From Acropora yongei (lineage: Eukaryota; Cnidaria; Anthozoa; Scleractinia; Acroporidae), in assembly GCA_014634225.1 (NCBI GenBank), contig BLFN01000057.1, forward strand, positions 4,275,718 through 4,285,717: a stretch of DNA of 10,000 nucleotides, written 5' to 3'. The stretch's first letter is position 1, and every line of letters begins with the position of its first letter. The position numbers were made by a program, and so were the translations under genes. Positions 1-8,238 of the stretch are shown here, one piece after another. The notes beneath the pieces were generated by a model. The model had not been told where the DNA came from. It was given only the letters and a program-made list of their open reading frames with translations, and made no database searches.

Positions 1-165
1 GGGGGGATTACTTTACCAAATCAAAATGGATGGTAATAATTAAAAGTTATTTTGGACCATCTACTACCTACGTTCTTTATCATGCACTTTGGTTTGAAAT
101 TCAGCTGGATAATTTCAGCAATAAACCGTACTTTCTAAGGATCTAGTGGTGACATAAATATGCTT
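1..165. other. Left flank, no gene seen
   Basis: No coding region or RNA gene is visible. The stretch around 90-115 shares the 13-mer AGCTGGATAATTT with 9491-9503, at the head of the duplicated unit near the right end of the window. It may be a diverged relative of that repeat, but the match is short. Confidence 0.4.
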
Positions 166-370
166 GTTTCTAAAGAAACTGGGGCGCTGCGTCGATGGGA
201 GAGTGAAACAAACATTTGGTTTTATCAAGCAAGTTGATAAAAGTTGAATTACTACCGTGAAAGATAAAGAAGGCTTTCGTTAGGGCGAATTCTTTCTTGT
301 TGTAACAGCCAATCAGAAACGCTTATTTTGGGGAATGAACCAATCAGATTGCGAGAATAGTATAGACAAC
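166..370 (+). repeat. Foldback-element arm A (plus orientation)
   Basis: This arm opens with the near-palindrome GTTTCTAAAGAAAC (166-179). It continues through a GGGAGAGTGAA motif and TTGATAAAAGTTGAATTA, then two CCAATCAG motifs (309-316 and 340-347), and ends near TATAGACAAC. The reverse complement of 2083-2305 follows the same order of motifs over about 200 bp, so A and the distal arm at 2083-2316 are copies in opposite orientation. Arm A lacks about 35 bp (the TTTCGAGC...CCCTT part) that the distal arm keeps. The family looks like a non-autonomous foldback or MITE-type element. The superfamily is not known and no transposase is present. Confidence 0.85.
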
Positions 371-404
371 GCTTGCTCTTTCTCTCTACAAAGATTTGCG
401 CCAT

Positions 405-425
405 CACAGTGGTTAAAATACTGTG
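405..425. repeat. Short hairpin
   Basis: CACAGT (405-410) and ACTGTG (420-425) form a 6-bp inverted repeat around a 9-nt loop. It lies just inside arm A. The function is unknown and it may be incidental. Confidence 0.35.
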
Positions 426-453
426 GACTCAAGAGTCGCAGCCGAGTGACTCC

Positions 454-475
454 ACAACATGATGACGCATGTTGT
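454..475. repeat. Hairpin with 8-bp arms
   Basis: ACAACATG (454-461) and CATGTTGT (468-475) are perfect complements around the 6-nt loop ATGACG. Immediately before it, GTGGACTC (423-430) and GACTCCAC (447-454) form a second imperfect inverted repeat, so 423-475 is a strongly folding segment between arm A and the inner inverted-repeat element. Confidence 0.55.
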
Positions 476-592
476 TGTAGATAAGATTACAGACAACGCT
501 AACCCACATTCGATTTGTTGAATCCCACGAGTGAGCACAGCGAATGAGTGAGAAATCAAGTTCAACACGATAAGAGAATTTCCATATCTCCA

Positions 593-1123
593 AGTTTTGG
601 ACCCCCTCTCCTGTCACGCAACGCCGGGGAGGGAAGGGTCCAGGATCATTTGTCTGCGCATGTTCGCTCTAAACCAACCGTAGTGCTTATTATGTCAACA
701 TGTTTGTTTCACCGCGAAATCTTAAAACTGATGCAAAAATTATTCCAGCACGCTACAGGGAAAAATGTCGGCAACCCAAGTTACGACACCGAAAAAACAT
801 GTCAACGGAGCTTAGAGAATTGTAAAGTCTGTGGAATTACCACTCAGATAAATGCAAGAGCAGATATTTCCAATCCCGCAGGGAAAACTAATCTCGGAAA
901 AAAATTTCCAAGCGTACTACAGTATCGATGTGGGCGAGGAAAAAGATTCTCCTGTACTTTTCACCCGATACCTTCGAAGCTTCCGCCATATTGCCAAGCT
1001 ATGTCCGCACATGCGCAGTAGCCGTTAGCTAACAATACTGACTAACCGACGAGCATTCGCAGACAATTGATCCTGGACCCTTGTCTCCCCAGCGATGCGT
1101 GACAGGAGAGGGGGTCCAGAACT
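593..1123. mobile_element. Inverted-repeat element (~531 bp), nested
   Basis: 593-665 and 1051-1123 are inverted repeats of about 70 bp with roughly 85-90% identity by eye. The outer ends read AGTTTTGGACCCCCTCTCC on the left and, reverse-complemented, AGTTCTGGACCCCCTCTCC on the right, followed by a shared TGTCACGC and then GGGTCCAGGATCA. The two families differ, so this element probably inserted into, or was carried with, the surrounding foldback element. I see no convincing target-site duplication. A 157-codon open frame crosses the left arm and the interior (548-1021) but has no recognisable motif and starts outside the element. No transposase is encoded, so the element is best called a MITE-like non-autonomous element. 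Confidence 0.8.
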
Positions 1124-1141
1124 GAACTATCCAGCGCGGCG

Positions 1142-1155
1142 ATAATTCGAATTAT
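1142..1155. repeat. Perfect 14-bp palindrome ATAATTCGAATTAT
   Basis: The 14 bases are their own reverse complement. They sit at the inner edge of the minus-oriented arm that follows the 593-1123 element. This could be a decayed junction of the arm's internal sequence, where relatives read GTTGAATTA, or it could be chance. Confidence 0.5.
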
Positions 1156-1234
1156 ATTAACTCGTTTGGTAAAACCAAGTTTTATGCTTCACTCTCCCAT
1201 CGACTCAACAACACAGTTTTTTTTTTTTGGAAAC
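1142..1234 (-). repeat. Foldback-element arm B' (minus orientation)
   Basis: Read on the minus strand, this stretch contains GATGGGAGAGTGAAGC, TTGGTTTTACCAAACGAGTT and a trailing GAATTA. The same motifs occur in the same order in arm A at 194-250. It is thus an inverted partner of arm A, shorter and more diverged. A run of twelve T (1217-1228) replaces part of the terminal GTTTCTAAAGAAAC motif. The A/B' pair encloses the 593-1123 element. Confidence 0.75.
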
Positions 1235-1249
1235 TATAGAAAATTGTCA

Positions 1250-1421
<172 letters not shown>

Positions 1422-2082
1422 ATCCTAAAGGGTTTTGAGTAATGCGTGACACGAATCCCATAGTTCATTGCGCTTGAACATTAGAAACGAATTTTATCGA
1501 AGCGTGACTCGGTCGTTATGCAGGGAAGAAACGCTAAAAATGGTGCAGTTTTGCCGCAGGAGGACCATCGATTGTGACAATGAGACGTTCAGTCAGTTAT
1601 AAAATAAATTGTCATACTGGTGCAGTGTGGATTTTGTAAGCTTTGGATGGAAAAGAGCCGAGTTTTGGGTGGTTTCATCGATACAACGTTTTAAGAGACA
1701 ACAACAAGGCTTCCATCTTCAACCTATTTGCGGTGTGTATTAAATTAAATATCTGAAAGATATTCCATAAATTTCTAGTTTAAGTGTAAAAGGTAATGGT
1801 GTCGTTGATCAACTGATAGTAGATATCTTTGGTAAACATGTGACGTCTTTATGCCCAATGGATTAAGCCATGTTTGACAGGTAATTTTGGTTAGAAAAAG
1901 AAAAAAGAAAGAAAGGAAAAAAGGCACTGTATGTTAAACTTTTCGAATGGCCCGGATCCAGTGCTTCTAGCTTATAAGGTGGATTCATGAAATCTCTTTC
2001 AGATAGTGATGTGTTGGCGTTCGAAATTTTGTTGACAAGCTAAATTCAGTAACGCTCGAGGCAGCAGTACTAACTTTTGTAA
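1422..2082. other. Interior of the foldback region, no gene seen
   Basis: No open frame of note. The stretch contains a copy of AATTTCTAGTTT (1769-1780), the 12-mer also found at the edge of arm C1 (1253-1264), and a small hairpin ATATCTGAAAGATAT just before it. It may be unique sequence captured between two arms, or the interior of a longer element. Confidence 0.4.
1893..1924. repeat. Purine (GA-rich) tract
   Basis: A run of about 30 purines of the form AGAAAAAGAAAAAAGAAAG, with no pyrimidine until GGCACTG. Simple low-complexity sequence. Confidence 0.7.
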
Positions 2083-2316
2083 TGATGTCTATAACTTTCT
2101 CGTAATCCCATTGGTTTATTCCCCAAAATGACCGTTTGTGATTGGCTATTCTAAAAAGAATGATTTCGCTCTGACAAAGGGCTAATGCTCGAAACGACAG
2201 CTTTCATCTTCCACGGTGGAAATTCAACTTTTATCAACTCGTTTGATAAAGCCAAATTTTTGCTTCACTCTCCCACCGACGCAGCACCATTGTTTCTTTA
2301 GAAACTAGAAATTCAT
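2083..2316 (-). repeat. Foldback-element arm C2 (minus orientation)
   Basis: Read on the minus strand this is the most complete arm: ATGAATTTCTAGTTTCTAAAG, CTGCGTCGGTGGGAGAG, GCTTTATCAAACGAGTTGAT, CCACCGTGGAAGATGAAAGC, TTTCGAGCATTAGCCCTTTG, then two CCAAT motifs (plus-strand ATTGG at 2110-2114 and 2141-2145) and TTATAGACATCAT. It shares its outer about 160 bp with arm C1 and its whole length, apart from one deletion, with arm A. It could therefore be the right end of either a 1.07-kb element (1250-2316) or a 2.15-kb element (166-2316). Confidence 0.85.
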
Positions 2317-2801
2317 ATTAATTTTTCGCAATGATCACATACAAAAAGAATGCTTGTAATAAATCCAAAATTAATTTCCAGCCTCTGTCACCATCTACCA
2401 AACTTTCATTTGCAGCAAACACAATTGGTACTGAAGTAACACTACTTCATGTATTTGAACTAAAGCAATTGAGCCAAGTAACTAGGATGAGCATGGTGCA
2501 GTTTCAGGCTAGGCTTAGTACTATAAATTGTTGATGAAGGAACTTATTTTAGAACATTGACCTCTAAAGTCTTCCATCTCCAAGAGAATTGATTATAATG
2601 ATTACTACGAATCCTATTTTATAATTTCTATAAGACTGTTTTACATTCTGATTTGTGCTTTTTAGAACTGCTGTTTACAGTATGATGTAGCCCAATTTTT
2701 TTTCTCAACTTGATGTTTTCATTCTGACATCTTTTGACTATCAAAAGATCGTCAATCATTTTGTACTAAATAGTTGATAAAATTACCATGCTCACTCAAT
2801 G
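2317..2801. other. AT-rich spacer, no gene seen
   Basis: A 67-codon open frame at 2331-2534 has no recognisable motif and no sign of a domain, and is probably chance. The remainder is AT-rich without coding character. It holds one clear hairpin, listed separately. Confidence 0.5.
2726..2753. repeat. Hairpin, ~12-bp arms
   Basis: GACATCTTTTGA and TCAAAAGATCGTC are complements with one unpaired base, around the 3-nt loop CTA. The core CTTTTGA/TCAAAAG (2731-2737 and 2741-2747) is perfect. There is no T run immediately after it and no gene it could terminate, so no regulatory role is claimed. Confidence 0.55.
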
Positions 2802-2949
2802 TTAAGGGTGCATACCACCTTCCCTGCAAATTTCAAGAACAAAATAATGAGCAACACCACTGTGTAATTAACTTGAAAATGCTTTACCTGATTCTTGGTA
2901 ATTTTCTTAATGCTTGAAATGTCTTTCCACTGGGGTAACCCACCCTTAA
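2802..2949. mobile_element. Candidate 140-bp MITE with TTAA target duplication
   Basis: TTAA at 2802-2805 and again at 2946-2949 bound a 140-bp segment that begins GGGTG and ends CACCC. A second shared block, ATTTCAAG (2830-2837) and its complement CTTGAAAT (2913-2920), sits at almost the same distance from each end (24 and 25 bp), with TACC matched in between. TTAA duplications are typical of the piggyBac and Kolobok superfamilies, so this may be a non-autonomous relative of one of them. The inverted repeats are imperfect and the element is short, so chance is not excluded. Confidence 0.55.
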
Positions 2950-2984
2950 AACGTTTTTCTAGTGGAATTGGCTTGACTTATTGA

Positions 2985-3119
2985 TACTGTCTTGTCATTG
3001 AGACAAAAAGGCTACAAATCACAACATTTTTTGACAACTGTCGCTTGGTCAATACGGCAATGCCTCAGTTTGAGAATGTTACTGTAGATGCTGTTTTAGA
3101 ATTGGCCGATGAAGAATGA
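2985..3119 (+). pseudogene. Coding-like tail, 44 codons, unrecognised
   Basis: The frame opens after a stop at 2982-2984 and ends at TGA 3117-3119. It has an early KRLQITTFF segment and an acidic end, VLELADEE. An ITxFF segment close to the C-terminus is often seen in pogo/Tigger-type (CENP-B-related) transposases, which is a loose analogy only. There is no start codon at its head, no upstream domain and no catalytic residue to support an assignment. It runs toward the minus-strand relic that ends at 3226. It could equally be chance. Confidence 0.25.
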
Positions 3120-3225
3120 AATGAAAGGGGACTAGCTGGTGTATTAAGTTAATACGTTATAAAAAGTGACATGTACTATTCCTCTATGTTTTTAGCCAAA
3201 AAATTTATTTGCTTTTGCCTAAATT

Positions 3226-5342
3226 TTAATCAGCTTTTTTGACATAGTATTCCATTATCTTGTGTGAAGGCTGTGCAGTTTGTTTCTGTAGAGCTCGTTT
3301 GAATGTATCTATATGACAGATTTCTTTTTGGCATTGTGCAGATTTGTGCCAAGCACCACTTCTCTTCACACCAGAATCAAAACATCTGTCCATGATTTGC
3401 TCTGTTCCTTACTGAACCTTATTGCTTTCCTTTTGTTTGCTTTATGTCTTTAAGCACTTCCTTTTAACTGTAGAGCTAGCTTTACTTCTTTCTGTTCAGA
3501 GAGCTTTTTTGGTCTTTGTTTAACAGATTGCCGTTTAATCTTACTCAATGCAGTCTTCGTAGCCAAACTGTTGAATTTGTGCATCAAGGATTTTTAGATT
3601 TCTCTTTTCTCAGATAAGTAGAAGGGCAGATCTTTGATTGCCTACTGTATGTCTTTTTGAGTTTCCAATGCACAAGACTTTCTTTCATCTGTAATGTTCA
3701 CATTGGCATAAGGAATGTTGACTTAAACATTTTTTGTCAGTACTTCAGAAATCCAAACCAATGAAACAAGTACTGTTTTTATTAAAGTCATGATGAAGCC
3801 ATTTCAAGTTGTTCACACTTTCCTCAAGACAGCTTGCATTAATTAATAAAAAAAAACAACAACAACAAAAACAAAACAAACAAAAAACAGTTGTGTGTGT
3901 CATTTGTCTCACTGAAAGGAATCGTGATATTCTGTCAAATAATGAGCTCTTCTTCCTCTTCTGTGTAAAGAAACATGACCCCATGAATAGATATATCCTT
4001 GTTTCCAAACCACTCCTTCTGGGGCTCAAATGTATCACCATCTGAACTTCAGGTTCATCTACAGTATAACCACTCACAGCAATAATTATACAGTACATGG
4101 CTAGATTTCAGGTCCGCCACTTCCATCATGTAACATGATAATTTTTCCTCTTGAAGTAGGTTTTTACAGGTACTCTTAAAGGCATCAACCTCTTTCCTCA
4201 AAGTGTCTCTTTTTTAATTTTTTTTTTCTGCAGAGCATTCGAATTCATCAAAAGTGTTATCAAAATCTTCAGGTATGTAGCTGCCAGCATTCATTGCAAC
4301 TTGAATAGCTGTTAGTGCCCTTAATTTCCTACATTTCAGTCGTTGCTTTAAGACACCACTCCATACAGTGACTAGCACATTCATTGTGATTTTTCAGGTT
4401 GTTGGAAAAATATTTCACGAGATAACCCTTGAGGTTTTTTGCTCAGATCTCTTTCATACCAGAAATTGGGCATTCGCCCTCATTTTTTTTGCAAGCAATG
4501 TACGGTATGTAGTTCTATCCTCTCTGTCAGCTCATTTAGGTTTCCAAAGTTTTCAGCTCTTGCTCTTTGTACAACTGTTGCAATAGGCCACCCATTTCTT
4601 TCAGTTGGTGAAAATTAGCTGACATTAAACCATTGTTAAGCAGAGTCCATCCAATAGGTGTCTCATCCATCTCCTGACATTTCTGTTGATACATATGAAT
4701 AGTTTTTCTTTATTGTGTTTCAGATGAAGAATTTTCTGTGTGCGGCCACCAAGAATATCATTGGGCCATGCTCTTCCCTTCCTGCTACAGTCAGTTGTCT
4801 TATAGGATGACCTCTCTGTACATTCAGGGCTGTGCAAGAACTCAACCAAGAATGCAAACTGTTCTGGACTAGTGCACATAGTTGGTGTTTCTTGCTCTTT
4901 TGAAGATGTTGCTGCCACTCCAATTAGGTGGTTGTGTAGAAGAGCTTGAGTAATTTTATACTTACTGCAATGAACTTGACGTACTGTAACTGAAATTCTC
5001 CTTCAGGGTATTGTTTCTAAGATGTGGAGCCACAGAACTCAGAATTTGAACCCTCTCCTTTGAGGACCTTGCATTAGCATACATTCAGTAATCTGTAGAG
5101 AGCCCTTGGATCATGTCACTGTGTGCTTTGTTCTAAGGAAGCCACATGATTATTGTCGAAAAATAATGCAGTCTTCAAATCAATTTGATTTGTTTGAGCT
5201 GTGCATGTACTGCAAATGCTCAATTATTGTAGCCATAGCAAAATCTCTCTAGAACAATGTGACTTATGAGGGAGGTTGGCGTAATACAGGCAAGTGAGCT
5301 TTGATAGTACTTTACAAAACAATAAGAACACAAATTAGCCAT
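3226..5342 (-). pseudogene. Decayed protein-coding relic (~2.1 kb), family not recognised
   Basis: Successive minus-strand frames carry protein-like composition but are broken by shifts and stops. In transcription order they are: 5342-5220 (starts ATG, begins MANLCSYC) or, in an overlapping frame, 5334-5017 with stops near 5225, 5117, 5075 and 5018 (contains CSTC and FFDNNHVASL); 5002-4625 (125 codons, PEQFAFLVEFLHSPECTERS); 4709-4536 (ETPIGWTLLNNGL); 4614-4381 (NGWPIATVVQRARAENFG, one stop); 4393-3841 (about 184 codons in one frame with stops near 4215, 4056, 4049 and 3918; contains GSYIPEDFDNTFDEF and KEWFGNKDISIHGV); 3780-3366 (lysine-rich); and 3408-3226 (GVKRSGAWHKSAQC, ending EYYVKKAD). 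The stretch has no evident introns. Cysteine pairs near the start and a basic C-terminus suggest a nucleic-acid-binding or mobile-element protein, but this is inference. It could be a processed pseudogene or the ORF of an old transposable element. Confidence 0.7.
3848..3888. repeat. (AAC)n/A-rich microsatellite inside the relic
   Basis: A run of A with AAC units lies where the minus-strand relic changes frame, between segments 4393-3841 and 3840-3745. It continues into a short GT run (3890-3900). It probably expanded after the coding sequence lost constraint. Confidence 0.75.
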
Positions 5343-6165
5343 GATATAATTTATTTGAATTTTTATCTGGTCACTTGAAACTTTTTAAGTCTCTTCTCAT
5401 CTATTTAAGTTATCTCAGTTATTTAGGTCTCATGACATCCAATCCAATCAAACTGCTCTCTACATGCTATTCAAAGGGAGAAACCATGCGCAAAATACTA
5501 GAAGTGAACAGTATTTAAAAATTTTGATTTTCACAAAAAAGGACTAGACGTAAAACACTGAATAGTGAAATTGAGAAACAGGGTGTCAAGCAGCACATGG
5601 GCTTGGGAAAATGTGGAAATAGGAAAATTGAGGACGAGAGAAAAGATGTACAAAAGTAGGAGAAAATGCGAGATTTCAAAAGCAGAATACTTAGCATATC
5701 AGCTTCAATGCAACCCCAAGATCTTTAATACCATCTTCCATTCAAACCTTACAGGCTTAATTAAAAAATGTTATGAAAAAAACATGGTTCACAAATTATT
5801 ATGTTCCATTATTTAATTTACAACCATCAGACCAGGCTTTCCATGACAAAACATTCACCTCTGTAACACCAGACTGGTACATCTGCAGCAATGTGAAAGA
5901 AACTCTGACTGCTTCAAATGGAAGAGCTCCTAAAAGCAAACTGAGCTCACCTACACTATTTTCGAGGTTTCCAATTACTCAGCACAATTTTTTTGGAATC
6001 AACATCATGATGGACAGTTAAAAGATCACAAACTAACATTAAAAGAAAAAAAATAAAATAAAATTTACTTCTTTCTCAGGAAGACTGAAATGAATACTGC
6101 AAACCACAGTCATCCAAAAAAAAATCCTAATGAGTTTTCTTTTTTCTTTGTTGTCCTGGATATTT
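5343..6165. other. Spacer between the two minus-strand relics, nothing recognised
   Basis: AT-rich, with A-runs at about 6043-6063. Several short open frames exist (5565-5816 and 5773-6021 on plus, 5515-5697 on minus). None has a domain signature or the protein-like character of the neighbouring relics, so no gene is called. If the two relics were once one gene, this would be the missing link or an intron. No splice pair stands out. Confidence 0.45.
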
Positions 6166-6169
6166 TACT

Positions 6170-6847
6170 CTAAGCAGCAACATTGCATTTCCTGGAAGGC
6201 AAACCAGGTAATGCTCTTTCAATAAGTTCTTTGTTTTTATCACTTAACATTCTTTGCTTATCTCTCACAGTAGCCAGTTGGGTCTTGGCCTTTTCCTGAT
6301 TTATTTTGGCTGTTTCAATCATCAAGGATGCTTTTTTTGACCCCTTCCTGACTAACAGCACCCGAAGTGAATTTGCAAGTTTGGTAGTTCTATCACTCAA
6401 CAGTTCATTGGCAGCATTAATGTCATTGATTGCCTCCTTTTCTGCTTCATTCAAGGCCTTTTTTCTCTTCATTAACCCTCCTCTTTGCAAGCATCTTGTC
6501 TTGTTCTTCCTCCTCTCTAGTCTCCTCTTCTCTTTGCTTTCAGAGTGATTTCCTTATTTGATTCCTCAGCCTTCTCTTCCTGAATTGGTGTTGCAACTAC
6601 TTTGCATGGCTAGGGCTAAAAGCAACTTATCCCTAGTTGTCGGTATATTTTCAGGCCTCGCATGTTGGGGGTCTTGACATCTTACTACCTCCTTTAGTGC
6701 TTTAAATGCCACAATGCTTTTTTCTTTTTTCTTTTTTTTTCCTTTGCCCTCCAAGAGCATTACGTCTTCACTTCTTAAAGATTGCAGACTGGCAATCGAA
6801 AGCTTATTGTTTTTGTTGTTGTTGTTGTTGTTTTTTAATATTTTAAC
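6170..6847 (-). pseudogene. Decayed coiled-coil protein relic, three shifted frames
   Basis: Three minus-strand frames follow one another. The first (about 6847-6566) has a poly-N stretch encoded by the (GTT)n repeat, then GKGKKKKKEKSIVAFKALKE and NIPTTRDKLLLALAMQ. It then shifts into frames containing QEEKAEESNKEITLKAK and REEETREEEEQDKMLAKRR (about 6595-6450). The last frame (6490-6170) carries NEAEKEAINDINAANELLSD and ends PSRKCNVAA before a stop at 6170-6172. The second half is dense in E, K, R, L and A with heptad-like spacing, so a coiled coil is likely. I do not recognise the family. The smooth continuation of composition across the shifts suggests indels in a once continuous frame. 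A real gene with short introns is the less likely alternative. It lies on the same strand as the larger relic downstream and may belong to the same former gene or element. Confidence 0.6.
6809..6836. repeat. (GTT)n microsatellite
   Basis: About six tandem GTT units with flanking T runs. On the minus strand it reads AAC units and would encode asparagines at the head of the coiled-coil relic. It is more likely repeat expansion than true coding sequence. Confidence 0.85.
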
Positions 6848-7535
6848 CAGAGATTATGCTCCCTGGTAAGTGGTTACTAATCGATTTTTAAATTTACTTT
6901 TTTTGAAGACTGTCTTTTGCAATCAATTCTGACCGCATTAAATAGATTTCTAGCCCTGCAAAAGTCCAATCTACTGTTGCTTTAACTAACACAAAAACAA
7001 ATGTGTGAATTTGCATCAATCCCTACCTCTAAAGATCCTTGATTGAAGGCACACAGATAGCAAAACAAAAGAAGCAGACCAAAATGATCAGACCATGTGC
7101 CCTCATAAAAGGCATCACTGACTTCTGGGAAGGCTAGCGCCCAAGCCCCTTACTTAATTTTACACTGAAATGTGTAAAAAGATGCAGGTTTACTTAAATA
7201 GATGCTATTCCTTACATCTTTTTTATTGAGTAGTGTAAAGGTCTTTGTAGAGAATGAACCATAAAATAGGAAAATAGGAAGCTTTCTTAAAATAAAAGGA
7301 GATAATAGGAATGACTCTCAAAAACAGTAAAGAAAATAAAAACAGTAAAGAAATAGAAAGACAATCATGATAAGAAGTTGAAACCATGCAATTGGATATC
7401 CAAAAAAATGCTAGATGTGATAAATTCAAGAACGACTACTACACGAGTAACACAAACAGTTGATCGTCAAGGTACAAGTATATTAATTGAATCAACTCAA
7501 AAAAAAGAATCCTATCAACTATTCAACAGAAGCTT
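6848..7535. other. AT-rich stretch, nothing recognised
   Basis: The only open frame of size (minus 7223-7429) is a low-complexity F/L/S-rich frame reading through an A-rich plus strand, so it is rejected. No RNA gene or repeat structure is clear. Confidence 0.45.
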
Positions 7536-7705
7536 TTAAGCGTTTCAGGTCAAGGATTCCTTATCCAGATTTCCTTATCATTGTACAACGACAGGTCTAA
7601 CCATTGATCCTTCTTTATAAGTCCATCCATCGACGAAACCATGAAGTTACGATAATTCATTCATACGAGATATACAGTGTATAGTGGAAAGACCTGATCG
7701 CTTAA
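7536..7705. mobile_element. Second, weaker TTAA-bounded MITE candidate
   Basis: TTAA at 7536-7539 and 7702-7705 bounds 162 bp. The segment starts GCGTTTCAGGTC and ends GACCTGATCGC; the two ends are complementary over about 11 bp with one gap. No inverted match is evident further inside. The TIR is short, so this is tentative. The ends differ from those of the 2802-2949 candidate, so the two would belong to different families. Confidence 0.35.
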
Positions 7706-7745
7706 ACATTTTCAGTTCAACAACTGCTATATTCGTTTTCTAACA

Positions 7746-8234
7746 GTGCAAGGAGTAAGCGAATATTTCATAGTACCTCTATTATTACATGGTATCTCCT
7801 CTATTCACAGTCTTGAGTTTGCTTCTCTACTGGCTAACACATCTAGTTATTCTCTCTGGCATCATAGCTGCACGAAGAAGATAATTCCAGAAAAACGTTT
7901 CGCACGTCAAGTAAGCGATGCATTAACGTTCGGATTGCTGCCTCAGTGCTATAATGTCTCACCGACTATTGTAAATGGGCTATGGCATGGTGGCTTTAAT
8001 ACTTTTTCACCTGGGCAGGGTTTCAAGACCTGTGTAGTTTTGTTTATTCTCTTGGGCATGACGCAGGTGTTTAGCCTTCTCATCGTGAAAGATCCTGCTT
8101 TTGTGAGTCAGTATATCTTTACAATTCTCAACCCCTCTCTTCCAATAACATTGCTCTATTCCCTTTCTTCCAGTAACATTGCTCTAATTGATAGGATAGA
8201 ATTCTGCGGTACAGTCCACAAGTCTGGGCGTTGA
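7746..8234 (+). pseudogene. Unrecognised hydrophobic ORF, possible decayed exon
   Basis: A 162-codon frame starts with GTG directly after the acceptor-like TTCGTTTTCTAACAG, so the first residue is unlikely to be a true start. Residues about 95-113 (TCVVLFILLGMTQVFSLLIV) look like a membrane segment, preceded by NGLWHGGFNTF. This pattern vaguely recalls the later membrane segments of SLC35-type nucleotide-sugar transporters, but it is too weak for a call. A donor-like GTAAGT sits at 8239-8244, just after the in-frame stop. A 28-bp tandem duplication inside the frame would have shifted it out of phase. It could be a dead exon, a divergent exon or chance. Confidence 0.3.
8139..8194. repeat. 28-bp tandem duplication
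   Basis: CTTCCAATAACATTGCTCTA (8139-8158) recurs as CTTCCAGTAACATTGCTCTA (8167-8186), 19 of 20 identical, at an offset of 28 bp. Because 28 is not a multiple of three, a duplication within coding sequence would shift the frame. Confidence 0.75.
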
Positions 8235-8238
8235 CTTT

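Noticed and set aside
548..1021. 157-codon plus-strand open frame
   Set aside because: It starts outside the 593-1123 inverted-repeat element, crosses its arm, and has no recognisable domain or motif. Open frames of this size occur in GC-balanced repeats by chance.
2331..2534. 67-codon plus-strand open frame
   Set aside because: It begins 15 bp after the foldback arm. Its composition is unremarkable and no motif is seen.
2850..2920. Possible minus-strand intron with GTAAAG and TTTGCAG edges
   Set aside because: It would be only about 64 bp, no coding frame flanks it, and the TTAA-bounded element explains the segment better.
4368..4586. Plus-strand hydrophobic open frame
   Set aside because: It is antisense to the minus-strand relic, whose frames here look far more protein-like.
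4720..4923. Alternative minus-strand frame overlapping 5002-4625
   Set aside because: It overlaps the 125-codon frame, which is longer and continues better into its neighbours.
5040..5062. tRNA-like T-arm (GGTTCAAATTC on the minus strand)
   Set aside because: No acceptor stem, D-arm or anticodon arm can be folded around it, and it falls inside the coding relic.
6306..6548. Plus-strand F/L/S-rich open frame
   Set aside because: It is antisense to the E/K-rich coiled-coil relic, whose complement naturally reads as F/L/S.
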